A DNA stretch of 64,000 nucleotides from an uncultured Pseudoteredinibacter sp. Lineage in GTDB: Bacteria; Pseudomonadota; Gammaproteobacteria; Pseudomonadales; Cellvibrionaceae. The stretch lies in NCBI RefSeq assembly GCF_947502065.1, contig NZ_CANMYE010000002.1, positions 62,001 to 126,000 on the forward strand, given 5' to 3'. Position numbers and translations under genes: made by a program. How positions within the stretch are numbered: the stretch's first letter is position 1; each line of letters opens with the position of its first letter. A model generated the notes under the pieces. The model did not search any database. It worked only from the letters and a program-made list of their open reading frames with translations, and was not told where the DNA came from. Below are positions 48,381 through 57,342 of this stretch, piece after piece.

Positions 48381-48728
48381 TTATTTAATTTTTGAGCGCT
48401 CTGTACGCAGCCCTTCTAAAAGCTCAGCCACGGCTTGGATACCTGCCTCAGTCAATAAGTGCCCGCTGCGGGTTTGCCCAAGATAATGCTGCTCTTCTAT
48501 TTCAACACATCGCAGCCGAATATGCTCTAAATCGGGGTTATGGCGAATGGGCACAGAGGTAAATACCGACCAGTCATTCTCAGTCGCTTGAGCATTTACC
48601 ACCAGTTGTAAAAAACTTTCCACCGCCAGCGGATCTAAGCGATAGTGGGGAGTTTTCACTAAGCTCAGTACGGTAATCACCATAGCTAACAGTATTGCTG
48701 TTAGTACAATTAAGAGCAAAAGGTCCAT
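48381..48728 (-). CDS. Small membrane-anchored protein of unknown function
   Basis: A 115-residue protein with one N-terminal membrane segment (MDLLLLIVLTAILLAMVI) and a soluble part of about 90 residues. I do not recognise the family. ATG at 48728 is chosen because a GGGGGG run sits right before it; the longer frame opens with TTG. It is tightly followed by the AI-2E permease gene (12 bp) and may be its partner, which is inference only. Confidence 0.6.
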   Translation of the reverse strand: MDLLLLIVLTAILLAMVITVLSLVKTPHYRLDPLAVESFLQLVVNAQATENDWSVFTSVPIRHNPDLEHIRLRCVEIEEQHYLGQTRSGHLLTEAGIQAVAELLEGLRTERSKIK

Positions 48729-48852
48729 AAGCCCCCCAATCAATAGCCGCTAGATTTCCAATGTATCGTTGCGAAGAAATCCCTTCATCAACCGCTATAT
48801 GAAAGCAAATAATGGGCCCGAAGCTCAGGCTGCCCTTAAAAACTCATTGTAG

Positions 48853-49656
48853 CTATGCACCATCAAATATCATCCGCAGTGCCAATATTAGCGTAATTGA
48901 GATCATCATTGGCTTAATCAACTTGCTGCCCTTACTGATAACCAAATTAGATCCCAATCGCGCCCCGGCGAACTGGGCTACAGCCATGATAATGGCCAGC
49001 CCCCATAACATCTGACCAGCAAAAACAAAGACTATCATAGAGGTAAAGTTGACTGTGAGCACCAAGGGCTTGGTGTGCGCCGTCGCCTTGCGCATATTAA
49101 AACCACGTAAGCTGGCCAGTGCCACCGCAAAAAAGGAGCCAATACCCGGGCCAAACAATCCACCATAGAAGCCAATGCCATTGATGCACAAAGCGTCAAA
49201 TACAGGTTTCTTCAACTTAGCTGGGCGGTCTTCATCATTCAAACTGGGGCTCATCAGCATATATAGCACCAGCGCAATCAATAGATAAGGAATAAACTGG
49301 GATAACAGCTGAGTCGGAATAAATTGCACCAGTACCGAGCCTACAATGGCTGCTATAAAGGCACATAGCAAACTAGTTTTGAGACCTTCGCCCTCAATAT
49401 GCCCTTTACGAAAGAAGTTGATCGTCGAAGATAAGGTACCAAATACGCTTTGAAATTTATTGGTGGCTAAGGCGTTTAGAGGAGGAACGCCCAGCCACAG
49501 CAAAGCAGGCAGCACAATCATGCCACCACCACCGGCGATAGCACTTACAAAGCCTGCTAGAAAAGCCAAAGCCGCTAGCAATACCGTCGTCCAAAGTGGT
49601 AAATCCAATAGCCAATCCACAATTACAACAAACCTCTTAGTGTTGTTATTACGCAT
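48853..49656 (-). CDS. TauE/SafE (TSUP) family permease
   Basis: A 267-residue membrane protein with about eight helices. The N-terminal FLAGFVSAIAGGGGMIVLPAL and the mid-protein NGIGFYGGLFGPGIGSFF are the two TSUP repeat signatures. Members export or import sulfite, sulfoacetate, taurine-related or other organic anions. No sulfur gene is nearby, so substrate is unknown. GTG at 49620, giving MDWLLDL, is an alternative start. Confidence 0.9.
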   Translation of the reverse strand: MRNNNTKRFVVIVDWLLDLPLWTTVLLAALAFLAGFVSAIAGGGGMIVLPALLWLGVPPLNALATNKFQSVFGTLSSTINFFRKGHIEGEGLKTSLLCAFIAAIVGSVLVQFIPTQLLSQFIPYLLIALVLYMLMSPSLNDEDRPAKLKKPVFDALCINGIGFYGGLFGPGIGSFFAVALASLRGFNMRKATAHTKPLVLTVNFTSMIVFVFAGQMLWGLAIIMAVAQFAGARLGSNLVISKGSKLIKPMMISITLILALRMIFDGA

Positions 49657-49817
49657 TCATTTAGCGCAATTTTTAGCCGCCAAGTAAGTTACTTGACTAA
49701 TCCTTTGTTCATCCCTGCCGATAATAGGTGTATCGCCCCTAAATTTCAGCCCCTGCAAGTGAAATGCATAGCTAAAGTGAGCCTGAAAAACCGAGAGCTC
49801 TCCGCTTAAGAGCGACA
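49657..49817. other. Upstream part of the TSUP-HDOD divergent gap
   Basis: No ORF. GAGAGCTCTC and CGCTTAAGAGCG are small self-complementary stretches at about 49794-49814. Promoters for both flanking genes should lie here, but I cannot place them with confidence. Confidence 0.3.
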
Positions 49818-49948
49818 TAGCAGGCCTTTACAAACGCTAGCGAGGCGATCAGAACCGGCGAAAAGCAGAGTTCATACAAATTATTAAGTACTTTGAGCGT
49901 GTTTTAACGAAGCGACGGCTACGAAAGTCAATTTTCAAAAGCCTGCTA
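49818..49948 (+). promoter_or_regulatory. Candidate structured 5' leader of the HDOD gene
   Basis: TAGCAGGC (49818-49825) is perfectly complementary to GCCTGCTA (49941-49948), closing a domain of about 115 nt. Inside it AAACGCT can pair with AGCGTGTTT (one bulge). The right arm lies about 30 nt before the ATG at 49983, next to GGAGC. I match it to no known riboswitch class. It could equally be an sRNA-responsive leader or chance pairing. Confidence 0.4.
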
Positions 49949-49982
49949 GGAGCAGCTCTTCACTGTGTTATGAGGATTCACT

Positions 49983-50798
49983 ATGGAATTAAGCCAACTG
50001 ATCAATAATGCAACAGATCTTCCAAAGATCCCGGAAGTTGTGCAGAAGTTACTCGACAGTTTTAACAGCGCAGAATCAGATGCGGATTCTATCGCCAAAC
50101 AGCTCAGCCAGGATCAAACTTTGACAGCCAAAGTGCTGCGCATGGCAAACTCTTCCCACTTTGGCGGTGCCCGTAAAATCGGCAGTGTAAACGATGCTGT
50201 AGTTTTCTTAGGTTTGAACAGTTTGCGAACTTTGGTTTTAGCTTCCGGTATTACCTCATCGTTCAAAGCGCCAGAGCATATCGATATCAAACAGTTTTGG
50301 CGCAACAGCTTTGCCATGGCCGGCGCCTGTCGCTGGGTGTGCAATTACAGCAAGCGAGAGCTGGATAAGGAATTGGCCTTTACCTGCGGAATGATGCACA
50401 ACGTTGGAACTATTTTGATCAGTATTCTTTGCCCAGAAGATGCTTTGGAGATTCATCAATTAGTGGAGCAAGGTGCTAATCGTGAAGATCTTGAACAAAA
50501 CCGCCTAGGTTTTACTAATGTTGAAGCCGGAGCGGAACTAGCCGAGCGATGGCGCTTCCCCCCAGCCATGGGTGAAGCATTACGTTACCAACAAAACCCT
50601 GCAGCCTCGGATGCCGAATACGCTGCCATTTTATACCTGGCCCATTACATTGTGGCCATGAATGCATCAGATGATAAAGAAAGCATGATGGCCAACTTCC
50701 CCAGTGCCATTGCAGAAAGTATCGATGTCGACTTAGTGTCAATGCTTGATGAAATTGACCTCGCTTTCGACGAGAGTTTTGACGATCTATTCGCCTAA
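49983..50798 (+). CDS. HDOD-domain signalling protein
   Basis: A 271-residue protein made almost entirely of one HDOD domain (about 10-205). LPKIPEVVQKLLDSF, LSQDQTLTAKVLRMANSSHF and VVFLGLNSLRTLVL are typical of the family. The metal-binding HD pair is absent, as in all HDOD proteins. Relatives act in signal transduction, motility and stress control without known catalysis. It has a long leader with pairing potential and its own terminator. Confidence 0.9.
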   Translation: MELSQLINNATDLPKIPEVVQKLLDSFNSAESDADSIAKQLSQDQTLTAKVLRMANSSHFGGARKIGSVNDAVVFLGLNSLRTLVLASGITSSFKAPEHIDIKQFWRNSFAMAGACRWVCNYSKRELDKELAFTCGMMHNVGTILISILCPEDALEIHQLVEQGANREDLEQNRLGFTNVEAGAELAERWRFPPAMGEALRYQQNPAASDAEYAAILYLAHYIVAMNASDDKESMMANFPSAIAESIDVDLVSMLDEIDLAFDESFDDLFA

Positions 50799-50830
50799 GC
50801 TTAATTGAGTTTCCATGACATGCAGTCATT

Positions 50831-50855
50831 GCCCCCTTTTTAGGGGGCTTCTTTT
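50831..50855 (+). terminator. Rho-independent terminator after the HDOD gene
   Basis: GCCCCC / GGGGGC with a T-rich loop, followed by TTCTTTT. It lies 33 bp past the stop, between convergent genes. Confidence 0.85.
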
Positions 50856-50863
50856 AATACCCA

Positions 50864-52234
50864 CTACAACTCAAAAATCTTTCCTGGATTAAGAATATTT
50901 TTGGGGTCAAAACTACTTTTAATACTCTTCATTAACTCTATTTCAATGGGGCTGCGACTGATATCTAAATAAGCCCGCTTTTCCAAACCAATTCCATGCT
51001 CTGCGGATACCACTCCCGATCTAGAACGCAAAGGCAAATACACAATATCATTTACTTGGGAGCGAACTTCTTCGTAAAGCCCTGCGGCGCGAATTACGAA
51101 ATGTAAATTACCGTCCCCTAAATGCCCGAAGGTAATACAACAACTATCAGCTGGCCAAGCTTCCTGCACACCTTTGTGTACCTCTGCCACATAGGACTCC
51201 ATATGCTTTAAGGGCACACTGACATCAAAAACAAAATAAGGAAATAGCTCCATTAACGCTTCAACATCATCACGGATGGCCCATAGCGCCTCAGCTTCAT
51301 TCTGTGATTTGGCTAAGACAGCACCGGCAATCAATCCCTGTTCGAAGAGAGCCTCTAGGGCACTGGCAAATCGCTGATTGTCAGCTTCTTGATCGGCCCC
51401 CAGAGATTCTATCAATACAAAAAATGGATATTGTTCTGAGAAGGGATAGCGATGGCGCTGGCCTGCTTGGCAAACCGCTTCATAGTAGTTTTGCCACATC
51501 ACTTCAAAGGCGCTCATGCCACCACCTAAAAGCTTGTCAGCCTGCCCTAACAAGGCGGTTAAACTCGCAAAATCACTAACCGCCACCATGGCTGTATTTT
51601 CGCTAATCGGGGCGGGCTGCAAGCGCAACACGGCGCGAGTGATCACCCCCAAAGTACCTTCAGAGCCAACAAATAAATGTTTCAGATCGTAGCCAGTGTT
51701 ATTTTTTATCACCGAGTTCATGGAACTGATAACACGGCCATCAGCCAGCACCACCTCAAGCCCCAAAACCATGTCACGACTCATACCGTAGCGTATTACT
51801 CGATTGCCACCGGCATTAGTAGCAAGGTTACCGCCAATGGTAGCACTGCCGCGGGCACCTAAATCTAGAGGAAAAAACAAATCTTGTTCGGCGGCCGCCT
51901 CTTGCAAGCTTTGCAACACCACGCCGGCCTGTACCGTTGCAGTTCTAGAAAGCGCATCAATCTCTTCAATCTGATTCATCCGCTCTAAGGACAATAAAAT
52001 ATCCTCACTGGTACTCACACAGCCACCCACTAGACCACTGCCACCACCGCGGCTTACGACTACTTGGCCAAGCTCATGGCAAAGCGCCAAAGCCTTAGAG
52101 AGCTCAGTGGTGCTTTGTGGGCGAATAATCGCCTTGGGAATCAAAAAGACACAAGCGGGGTGCTCCCTTAAGCTGTCGCCATAGATTAGCGACTGTGGCT
52201 CAAGGCATTGCTTCAAGCGTTCAATGATATCCAT
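50864..52234 (-). CDS. FAD-binding oxidoreductase, GlcD/D-2-hydroxyacid dehydrogenase type
   Basis: A 456-residue PCMH-type flavoprotein. The FAD-binding domain has VVSRGGGSGLVGG, LDLGARGSATIGGNLATNAGG and FVGSEGTLGVITRAVLRL. The C-terminal FAD-oxidase domain includes ITFGHLGDGNLHFVI and SAEHGIGLEKRAYL. Relatives oxidise glycolate, D-lactate or D-2-hydroxyglutarate to 2-oxo acids. ATG at 52234 is supported by GGGGTG just before it. It lies 54 bp downstream of a TPP enzyme gene and is probably co-transcribed. The N-terminus lacks a Fe-S domain, so it would hand electrons to a partner or quinone. Confidence 0.9.
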   Translation of the reverse strand: MDIIERLKQCLEPQSLIYGDSLREHPACVFLIPKAIIRPQSTTELSKALALCHELGQVVVSRGGGSGLVGGCVSTSEDILLSLERMNQIEEIDALSRTATVQAGVVLQSLQEAAAEQDLFFPLDLGARGSATIGGNLATNAGGNRVIRYGMSRDMVLGLEVVLADGRVISSMNSVIKNNTGYDLKHLFVGSEGTLGVITRAVLRLQPAPISENTAMVAVSDFASLTALLGQADKLLGGGMSAFEVMWQNYYEAVCQAGQRHRYPFSEQYPFFVLIESLGADQEADNQRFASALEALFEQGLIAGAVLAKSQNEAEALWAIRDDVEALMELFPYFVFDVSVPLKHMESYVAEVHKGVQEAWPADSCCITFGHLGDGNLHFVIRAAGLYEEVRSQVNDIVYLPLRSRSGVVSAEHGIGLEKRAYLDISRSPIEIELMKSIKSSFDPKNILNPGKIFEL

Positions 52235-52288
52235 TAGCACCCCACTTACATTTTAGAGAATGTGAGCAGTTTAAAGCTTAGCAAGCTC

Positions 52289-53836
52289 TTAAAGAATGAC
52301 CTCGATTAAACGGGGGCCAGATTCCGCCACCGCTTCTTTAAATTGCGCTTCAAATTCTTCTACATTGGTAGCTCGACTTGCCTTAACCCCTTGCCCTTCA
52401 GCTATTTTTACCCAATCAAGATTTGGATTGGATAGATCTAACATAGACTTGGCACGCTCCCCGGGATTCTCTACCCCTACTCGCATTAATTCCAAGTTCA
52501 AAATGGCATAACTGGAGTTATTGTAAATAACCGTTACCACATCGAGTCGCTCTCGAGCCATGGTCCATAGCGCTTGATTGGTATACATGGCCGCACCATC
52601 GGCTTGTAAATTGATCACCTTACGATCTGGGCAAGCGACGGCCGCACCAACAGCGACAGGTAGACCCTGACCGATAGCACCGCCGGTAAGGGTTAACCAA
52701 TCATGCTTTGCAGCGCCCTCATACATACCATAGGAGAAAATACCCGAAGTATTGGCCTCATCAGAAACTATGGCGTTTTCAGGAAGATAATTAGCGATCA
52801 CCGCACCAACGGCTTCCGCGGTAAACAGCTCCTCTTTGCTTGGAATCGCCGGTAAAGCTGGATCTTCAGCAAGTTCTAGCTCCGGCGCTTCCAATAACGC
52901 TACTAAACGCTGCAGAGCATCAATTTGATCATCTTGGGCACTGCCCAAATCTTGAATTTGGCAACCGGCTGGGGTGAGCACACTGGGCTTTTCAGGGTAG
53001 GCAAAGAAAGATACCGGTGCCTTAGTGCCCAATACCACCATATGTTTGAAATCCTTCAGCACATCGGCGGCAAATTCACCTAGATATGGCAAACGATCTA
53101 CCGTAGGACGACCACGACCACGCTGGATACGCGCTGGGAAGACCTCGCAGATCACTTTTGCGCCGGTTGCCTGCTCAATGCGCTTTGCCAGCACAATACC
53201 TTCTTCACGCAAAGCTCGGCCTCCTAAGAATAAACAACACTGCTCACCTTCTTTTAGGGCCTTTGCAGCCGCGGTTAGATCCTCATCACTTACCTTTGGC
53301 CAGGCCGCTGGCTCAATCGGCTCCACGGCTCCCTCAGACTCTGTCCAGGCATAGTTGGCCGGTACAATCAGGTTGGCGATGCGTCCAGCGTAAGAGGCCG
53401 CTACAGCCTCGGCACCGTCTTTTGCCATTGCAACAGCACTCTGACTGGTGCGCACCCAATTGGTGTGAAGAGCCGCGTGCCCTTCAATATCCGAAGTCAG
53501 CGGAGCATCAAGCGGGATATGATCAACCGCGTGTTCTCCGATAATGTTAACGATCGGGGAAAATGCACGCTTGGCATTGTGTAAATTCGCCATACCGTTT
53601 GAATAACCAGAACCCAAGTGCAATAAGGTCGCCGCAGGCTTATCCGCCATGCGACCGTAACCATCGGCTGCGCCTGTCACTACCCCTTCAAATAAGCCCA
53701 AGATAGGCCGCATACCCGGAATTTTGTCAATTGCGGCAACCAGCTGCATTTCAGAGGTACCTGGATTGGCAAAACAAACCTCTACCCCTGCATCTATCAT
53801 GGTTTTCAACAAAGCTTCAGCGCCATTCATCGACAT
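52289..53836 (-). CDS. Thiamine-diphosphate-dependent enzyme (acetolactate synthase/benzoylformate decarboxylase family)
   Basis: A 515-residue ThDP enzyme with N-terminal PYR, central DHS-like and C-terminal PP domains. The catalytic Glu lies in GLFEGVVTGAADGYGR (position equivalent to the activating Glu of the family). The PP domain carries LQADGAAMYTNQALWT, where ADG replaces the common GDG metal motif, and NN follows. ATG at 53836 has GGGAG six bases upstream. Family members decarboxylate or join 2-oxo acids; the FAD oxidase gene downstream could provide the 2-oxo acid. No small regulatory subunit (IlvN) gene is present, which argues against a biosynthetic acetolactate synthase. Confidence 0.85.
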   Translation of the reverse strand: MSMNGAEALLKTMIDAGVEVCFANPGTSEMQLVAAIDKIPGMRPILGLFEGVVTGAADGYGRMADKPAATLLHLGSGYSNGMANLHNAKRAFSPIVNIIGEHAVDHIPLDAPLTSDIEGHAALHTNWVRTSQSAVAMAKDGAEAVAASYAGRIANLIVPANYAWTESEGAVEPIEPAAWPKVSDEDLTAAAKALKEGEQCCLFLGGRALREEGIVLAKRIEQATGAKVICEVFPARIQRGRGRPTVDRLPYLGEFAADVLKDFKHMVVLGTKAPVSFFAYPEKPSVLTPAGCQIQDLGSAQDDQIDALQRLVALLEAPELELAEDPALPAIPSKEELFTAEAVGAVIANYLPENAIVSDEANTSGIFSYGMYEGAAKHDWLTLTGGAIGQGLPVAVGAAVACPDRKVINLQADGAAMYTNQALWTMARERLDVVTVIYNNSSYAILNLELMRVGVENPGERAKSMLDLSNPNLDWVKIAEGQGVKASRATNVEEFEAQFKEAVAESGPRLIEVIL

Positions 53837-54004
53837 GAGCGTCTCCCTTAAGATCAAGTTTTAGCTACGACTGCTTGCATCCGGTGATAAGTCTTTAGCA
53901 ACACAGCCCTAGAGTATTTTAGGCTGGCTAGTTTAGAATAAGCCCTTCTTAGACTCTGTCAGTTAGGCGACAAGTCACCAAGACCACCAGCAAAGATTAC
54001 ATTC

Positions 54005-54697
54005 ATGACTCAGGATTCCCCGGCTACAAGCCATGGTGACAGCCCCCTAAACTGGATTGCACAGCTACCGCAAAATGTAAAAGCCGAGGTTCATTGCGCC
54101 ATGAAGCCTCGCTTGGTTAAGGCTGGCGAAGCCATATACCGTTTTGGCGAAGAGGCCGATGCTACCTATCAAGTCATTAGTGGCAGTATTCAATCCAGTA
54201 ATGTTACCGCCGAAGGCAAAGAAATTTTGCTGCACATTATGCAACCTGGGGAGTGTTTTGGTGAAATCGGGTTGATTGAAGGTTCGCGACGTGCAAATAA
54301 CACCGAAGCCCGCGAAGATTGCGAACTGGCCGTACTGAATAAAGCGGATTTTAATGAGCTGCGTTTGCGTCATCCAGAAATTAATGAAGCCATTTTACAA
54401 ATGCAATGTATGCGTTTGCGCATGGTCTTTATGTTTATCGAAGATAGTGCCTTGCGCCCACTTCGACAAAGATTGGCGCGCCGCTTAGTATTAATGGCCA
54501 CCATGCTAGGCTCGCGTGATGAGCAGCAGATATTTATCAAACAATCCCTGTCACAGGAAGAACTGGGCAAGATGCTAGGTGCCTCTCGTCAATCCATCAA
54601 CAAAGAATTAAGCCTACTCGAAAAAGAAGGCATCGTTGAGAAAAGCCGCGACGGCATCCGAATCTTAGATCCTGCGGCATTAAACGCTATAACCTGA
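54005..54697 (+). CDS. Crp/Fnr family transcriptional regulator
   Basis: A 230-residue regulator. The N-terminal cyclic-nucleotide-binding-like barrel (about 30-145) shows PGECFGEIGLIEGSRRANN, and the C-terminal winged helix has LSQEELGKMLGASRQSINKELSLL. The Fnr cysteine cluster is absent, and the cAMP phosphate-binding Arg-Thr/Ser pair of CRP is not evident, so the ligand is unknown. It diverges from the TPP enzyme/FAD oxidase pair across 168 bp, which makes that pair a likely target. Confidence 0.9.
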   Translation: MTQDSPATSHGDSPLNWIAQLPQNVKAEVHCAMKPRLVKAGEAIYRFGEEADATYQVISGSIQSSNVTAEGKEILLHIMQPGECFGEIGLIEGSRRANNTEAREDCELAVLNKADFNELRLRHPEINEAILQMQCMRLRMVFMFIEDSALRPLRQRLARRLVLMATMLGSRDEQQIFIKQSLSQEELGKMLGASRQSINKELSLLEKEGIVEKSRDGIRILDPAALNAIT

Positions 54698-54787
54698 TAA
54701 GCTTGCCGCGGCCGTTAAGGCCACTACAAATACAAGCTTATCTCAGCCGGCTAATTTACCTGAACCATAGCAAACAACAATCGTATT

Positions 54788-55072
54788 ATGACCAGCACCG
54801 AAAGTTTTTTAATCGATCATCAAGAAAGCAGCTGCCGCTTTATCATACCCAACAGCCAAGCTGTTTTAGAGTATCAGCTATCCGCCGATAAAAGCCGCGT
54901 CGACTTTAATCGCACCTTTGTGCCTGCTGATATGCGCGGCAGTGGCGCAGCACAAGCCCTGGTAAGCGCCGGCCTGCGCTGGGCGCGCGAAGAGCAACTG
55001 AATATTGAAGCCAGTTGCTGGTATGTCGATAAGTTTTTAAACCGCAAAAATTCTAAACAACAGAAGCCGTGA
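54788..55072 (+). CDS. Short GNAT-like N-acetyltransferase (YidJ/GCN5-CG type)
   Basis: A 94-residue protein of the small acetyltransferase family exemplified by human NATD1. The acetyl-CoA loop VPADMRGSGAAQALV corresponds to the RGxG/A motif, and the C-terminal ASCWYVDKFL is typical. It overlaps the following flavoprotein gene by 4 bp (GTGA). The substrate is unknown. Confidence 0.88.
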   Translation: MTSTESFLIDHQESSCRFIIPNSQAVLEYQLSADKSRVDFNRTFVPADMRGSGAAQALVSAGLRWAREEQLNIEASCWYVDKFLNRKNSKQQKP

Positions 55073-56280
55073 TAAACACTGACGTCATTATTATAGGTGC
55101 TGGTGCCGCTGGGCTTATGTGCGCCTGGCAGGCGGCTGCTCGCGGTCTAAAGGTTCACCTACTAGAGCGAGCCAAACGCCCCGGTCGAAAAATCCTTATG
55201 TCCGGCGGCGGACGCTGCAACTTTACCAACCTAGAAGTTGAAGCCAAGCACTTTATCTGCAACAACCCACACTTCGTAAAATCGGCACTTAGCCAATACA
55301 GCAACTGGGATTTCATTGGCAAAGTGATTGAATATGGCATCCCTTATCATGAAAGAGATTTAGGCAAGCTATTTTGCGATGACAGCGCCAAAGACATTCT
55401 CGATCTGCTTCTCAATGAGTGCGAACAAGCAGGTGTTAATTTAATCAATGGCTGCGAGATTATCGAAGTAAAATGGCGTGATGATACAGGCTACATGCTA
55501 AGTACTAACAAAGGTGGCTTGCAAAGCCCTCAGCTCGTTATTGCGACTGGTGGCATGTCTATCCCCAGCATGGGGGGCGGTGATTTGGGTTACCAAATCG
55601 CCAAGCAATTTGGCCTTGAAATAGTACCTACCCGGGCGGGCTTAGTGCCATTTACCTTTAGTGATTACGCAGGGCAGATTTTTGAATCCCTATCCGGTAT
55701 CGCACTAGATGTTACCCTTAGCAACGACCGAGCAAGCTTTAGCGAAGCCGTATTGTTTACCCATCGGGGCCTCAGCGGTCCTGCCAGTCTGCAGCTATCA
55801 AACTACTGGCATAGCGGTGAAAGCATCGCTATGGATTTATTGCCGAGCCTAGAAGCGGAGCCATTTTTGCTCGCCGAGAAAAGCAAACAGGGCCGAGCTA
55901 AATTACGAAATGTACTGCGCGAGCTGCTACCCAAAGCTCTTATCAAACAGCTGGAACTGCAGTGGTGGCCTAAGGAAGCTGAACTGGCCATGGCCGAATT
56001 TAGCAATCAACGCATACAAGAGATAGCCAGCAAGCTCAATCATTGGGTATTAAAGCCCTCAGGCACAGAGGGCTATCGCACCGCTGAGGTGACCCTTGGC
56101 GGGGTAGATTGCCAACAAATATCTTCAAAGACCATGGAAGCTCAATCACAGCAGGGGCTATATTTCATTGGCGAAGTGCTCGATGTCACCGGCCATTTAG
56201 GTGGTTTTAACTTCCAATGGGCCTGGAGCTCGGCCTTTGCTTGCGCAAATGCTCTAAAAAACTCAGAAACAGTAAATTAG
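55069..56280 (+). CDS. HI0933/YhiN-type flavoprotein
   Basis: A 403-residue FAD-binding protein. The N-terminal Rossmann motif is IIGAGAAGLMCAWQAAARGL, followed by RPGRKILMSGGGRCNFTN, which is characteristic of the HI0933 family. The C-terminal VTGHLGGFNFQWAWSSA completes the FAD site. Members are conserved but biochemically uncharacterised; some are annotated as BaiN-like reductases. It starts with GTG at 55069, overlapping the previous stop. Confidence 0.92.
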   Translation: MINTDVIIIGAGAAGLMCAWQAAARGLKVHLLERAKRPGRKILMSGGGRCNFTNLEVEAKHFICNNPHFVKSALSQYSNWDFIGKVIEYGIPYHERDLGKLFCDDSAKDILDLLLNECEQAGVNLINGCEIIEVKWRDDTGYMLSTNKGGLQSPQLVIATGGMSIPSMGGGDLGYQIAKQFGLEIVPTRAGLVPFTFSDYAGQIFESLSGIALDVTLSNDRASFSEAVLFTHRGLSGPASLQLSNYWHSGESIAMDLLPSLEAEPFLLAEKSKQGRAKLRNVLRELLPKALIKQLELQWWPKEAELAMAEFSNQRIQEIASKLNHWVLKPSGTEGYRTAEVTLGGVDCQQISSKTMEAQSQQGLYFIGEVLDVTGHLGGFNFQWAWSSAFACANALKNSETVN

Positions 56281-56345
56281 GACATGCTTTAGTACGTATA
56301 CTGGTCTAAGCTTGCGGTCTTTCAAAACCAGTAGCGAGTCGTCTT

Positions 56346-56951
56346 ATGAATCTAGCCATTATCTGCGGCAGCCAGCAGCCCAACTCCCAGAGCTTAAAGG
56401 TCGCCAAGTTCCTACAGAATCGCCTTAAAGAGCAGTCATTAAGCCAGCAAAGCTCAATACTGGACTTAGGAGAGCAACCGCTCGCGCTTTGGGATCCCAG
56501 TATTTGGAGCGGTGACGAGCAGTGGCAAGCCGTGTTAAAGCCCATCGCCGACCAGCTAAAACAAGCCGATGCTTTTATCATCATTGCTCCTGAGTACCAC
56601 GGCATGGTGCCTGCGGCTCTTAAGAACTTCTTTTTGATGTGGGGAAATGGCGAGCTAGCCCACAAACCAGCCCTGCTTGTGGCCGTATCAGCCGCCGTTG
56701 GTGGCGCCTACCCTATCGCTGAGCTACGCATGAGCAGCTATAAAAATAATCGAATCAGCTATATGCCTGAGCACCTGATTATCCGCAACGTTGGGGCGGT
56801 GCTGAACGAAGAGCTGGCCGATGAAGAAGATTCAAAGCTGCGCCAAAGAATCGATTACAGCTTGGCCTTATTGGCTGAATACAGCAAAGCCTACGAAGGC
56901 ATTCGCGCCAGCGGCATTGTCGACCTAAAAACCTGGCGTAATGGCATGTAA
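56346..56951 (+). CDS. NADPH-dependent FMN reductase family protein
   Basis: A 201-residue flavodoxin-fold reductase. The FMN phosphate loop is NLAIICGSQQPNSQSLKVA, and the isoalloxazine-binding sequence is IIIAPEYHGMVPAALKNFF. Relatives reduce FMN, quinones, chromate or azo dyes. It stands alone, 65 bp after the flavoprotein gene, just upstream of the tandem small-protein loci. Confidence 0.9.
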   Translation: MNLAIICGSQQPNSQSLKVAKFLQNRLKEQSLSQQSSILDLGEQPLALWDPSIWSGDEQWQAVLKPIADQLKQADAFIIIAPEYHGMVPAALKNFFLMWGNGELAHKPALLVAVSAAVGGAYPIAELRMSSYKNNRISYMPEHLIIRNVGAVLNEELADEEDSKLRQRIDYSLALLAEYSKAYEGIRASGIVDLKTWRNGM

Positions 56952-57119
56952 AGACGCAGAGCACATTCGTTATTTAATATTGGCCGGTCATCATGGCTGG
57001 CCAAGCACCAGCTTGAAGCCTTCTAAAGCACGATAAAACGCCCTAAAAACACCGCCAAAAACAGCAGCTCCCAAACTCTTAACCCAGCCCCAACCAAGCA
57101 AAACGCTTCTTTACCCAGC

Positions 57120-57151
57120 TTGAACCTACTTTAGTTAGACATCCCTATAAT
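57120..57151 (+). promoter_or_regulatory. Promoter-like sequence, copy 1
   Basis: TATAAT at 57146-57151 is a perfect -10 hexamer. The best -35 is TTGAAC at 57120-57125, but the 20-bp spacing is longer than usual. The same arrangement (TTGAGC, 20 bp, TATACT) is in copy 2. Confidence 0.55.
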
Positions 57152-57206
57152 GGAAACCATTGTTAAACGGCTCACAGACGAGCCCAACTAATTTGAGGTC
57201 AGTCAG

Positions 57207-57287
57207 ATGCTAGTTACTTCTATTTTGTATCCAGTTGTTTTCGCTCTACTGGGTTTAATTGCTAAGGACGATTTAAGTAAGGCCTAA
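57207..57287 (+). CDS. 26-residue hydrophobic small protein, copy 1
   Basis: An ORF of 26 codons plus stop, starting ATG with GAGG eight bases upstream. Residues 2-19 are hydrophobic (VTSILYPVV in the middle of the helix, then LLGLIA), and the tail is charged (KDDLSKA). This suits a single-pass inner-membrane peptide such as a type I toxin or a small regulatory or complex subunit. I do not recognise the family. Support for translation comes from copy 2: ten codons differ, seven without changing the amino acid and three giving Ala/Thr, Lys/Asn and Ala/Ser. That pattern indicates selection on protein sequence. Function is unknown. Confidence 0.75.
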   Translation: MLVTSILYPVVFALLGLIAKDDLSKA

Positions 57288-57308
57288 GCAATACCTGTTT
57301 ATACCCCC

Positions 57309-57323
57309 TGCACCCTAGGTGCA
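57309..57323 (+). other. Conserved hairpin downstream of small ORF, copy 1
   Basis: TGCACC / GGTGCA with loop CTA, lying between the small ORF and the terminator. It recurs unchanged at 57742-57756, inside the 48-nt identical block. Confidence 0.7.
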
Positions 57324-57342
57324 TTTACTCTGCGACGCTTGA

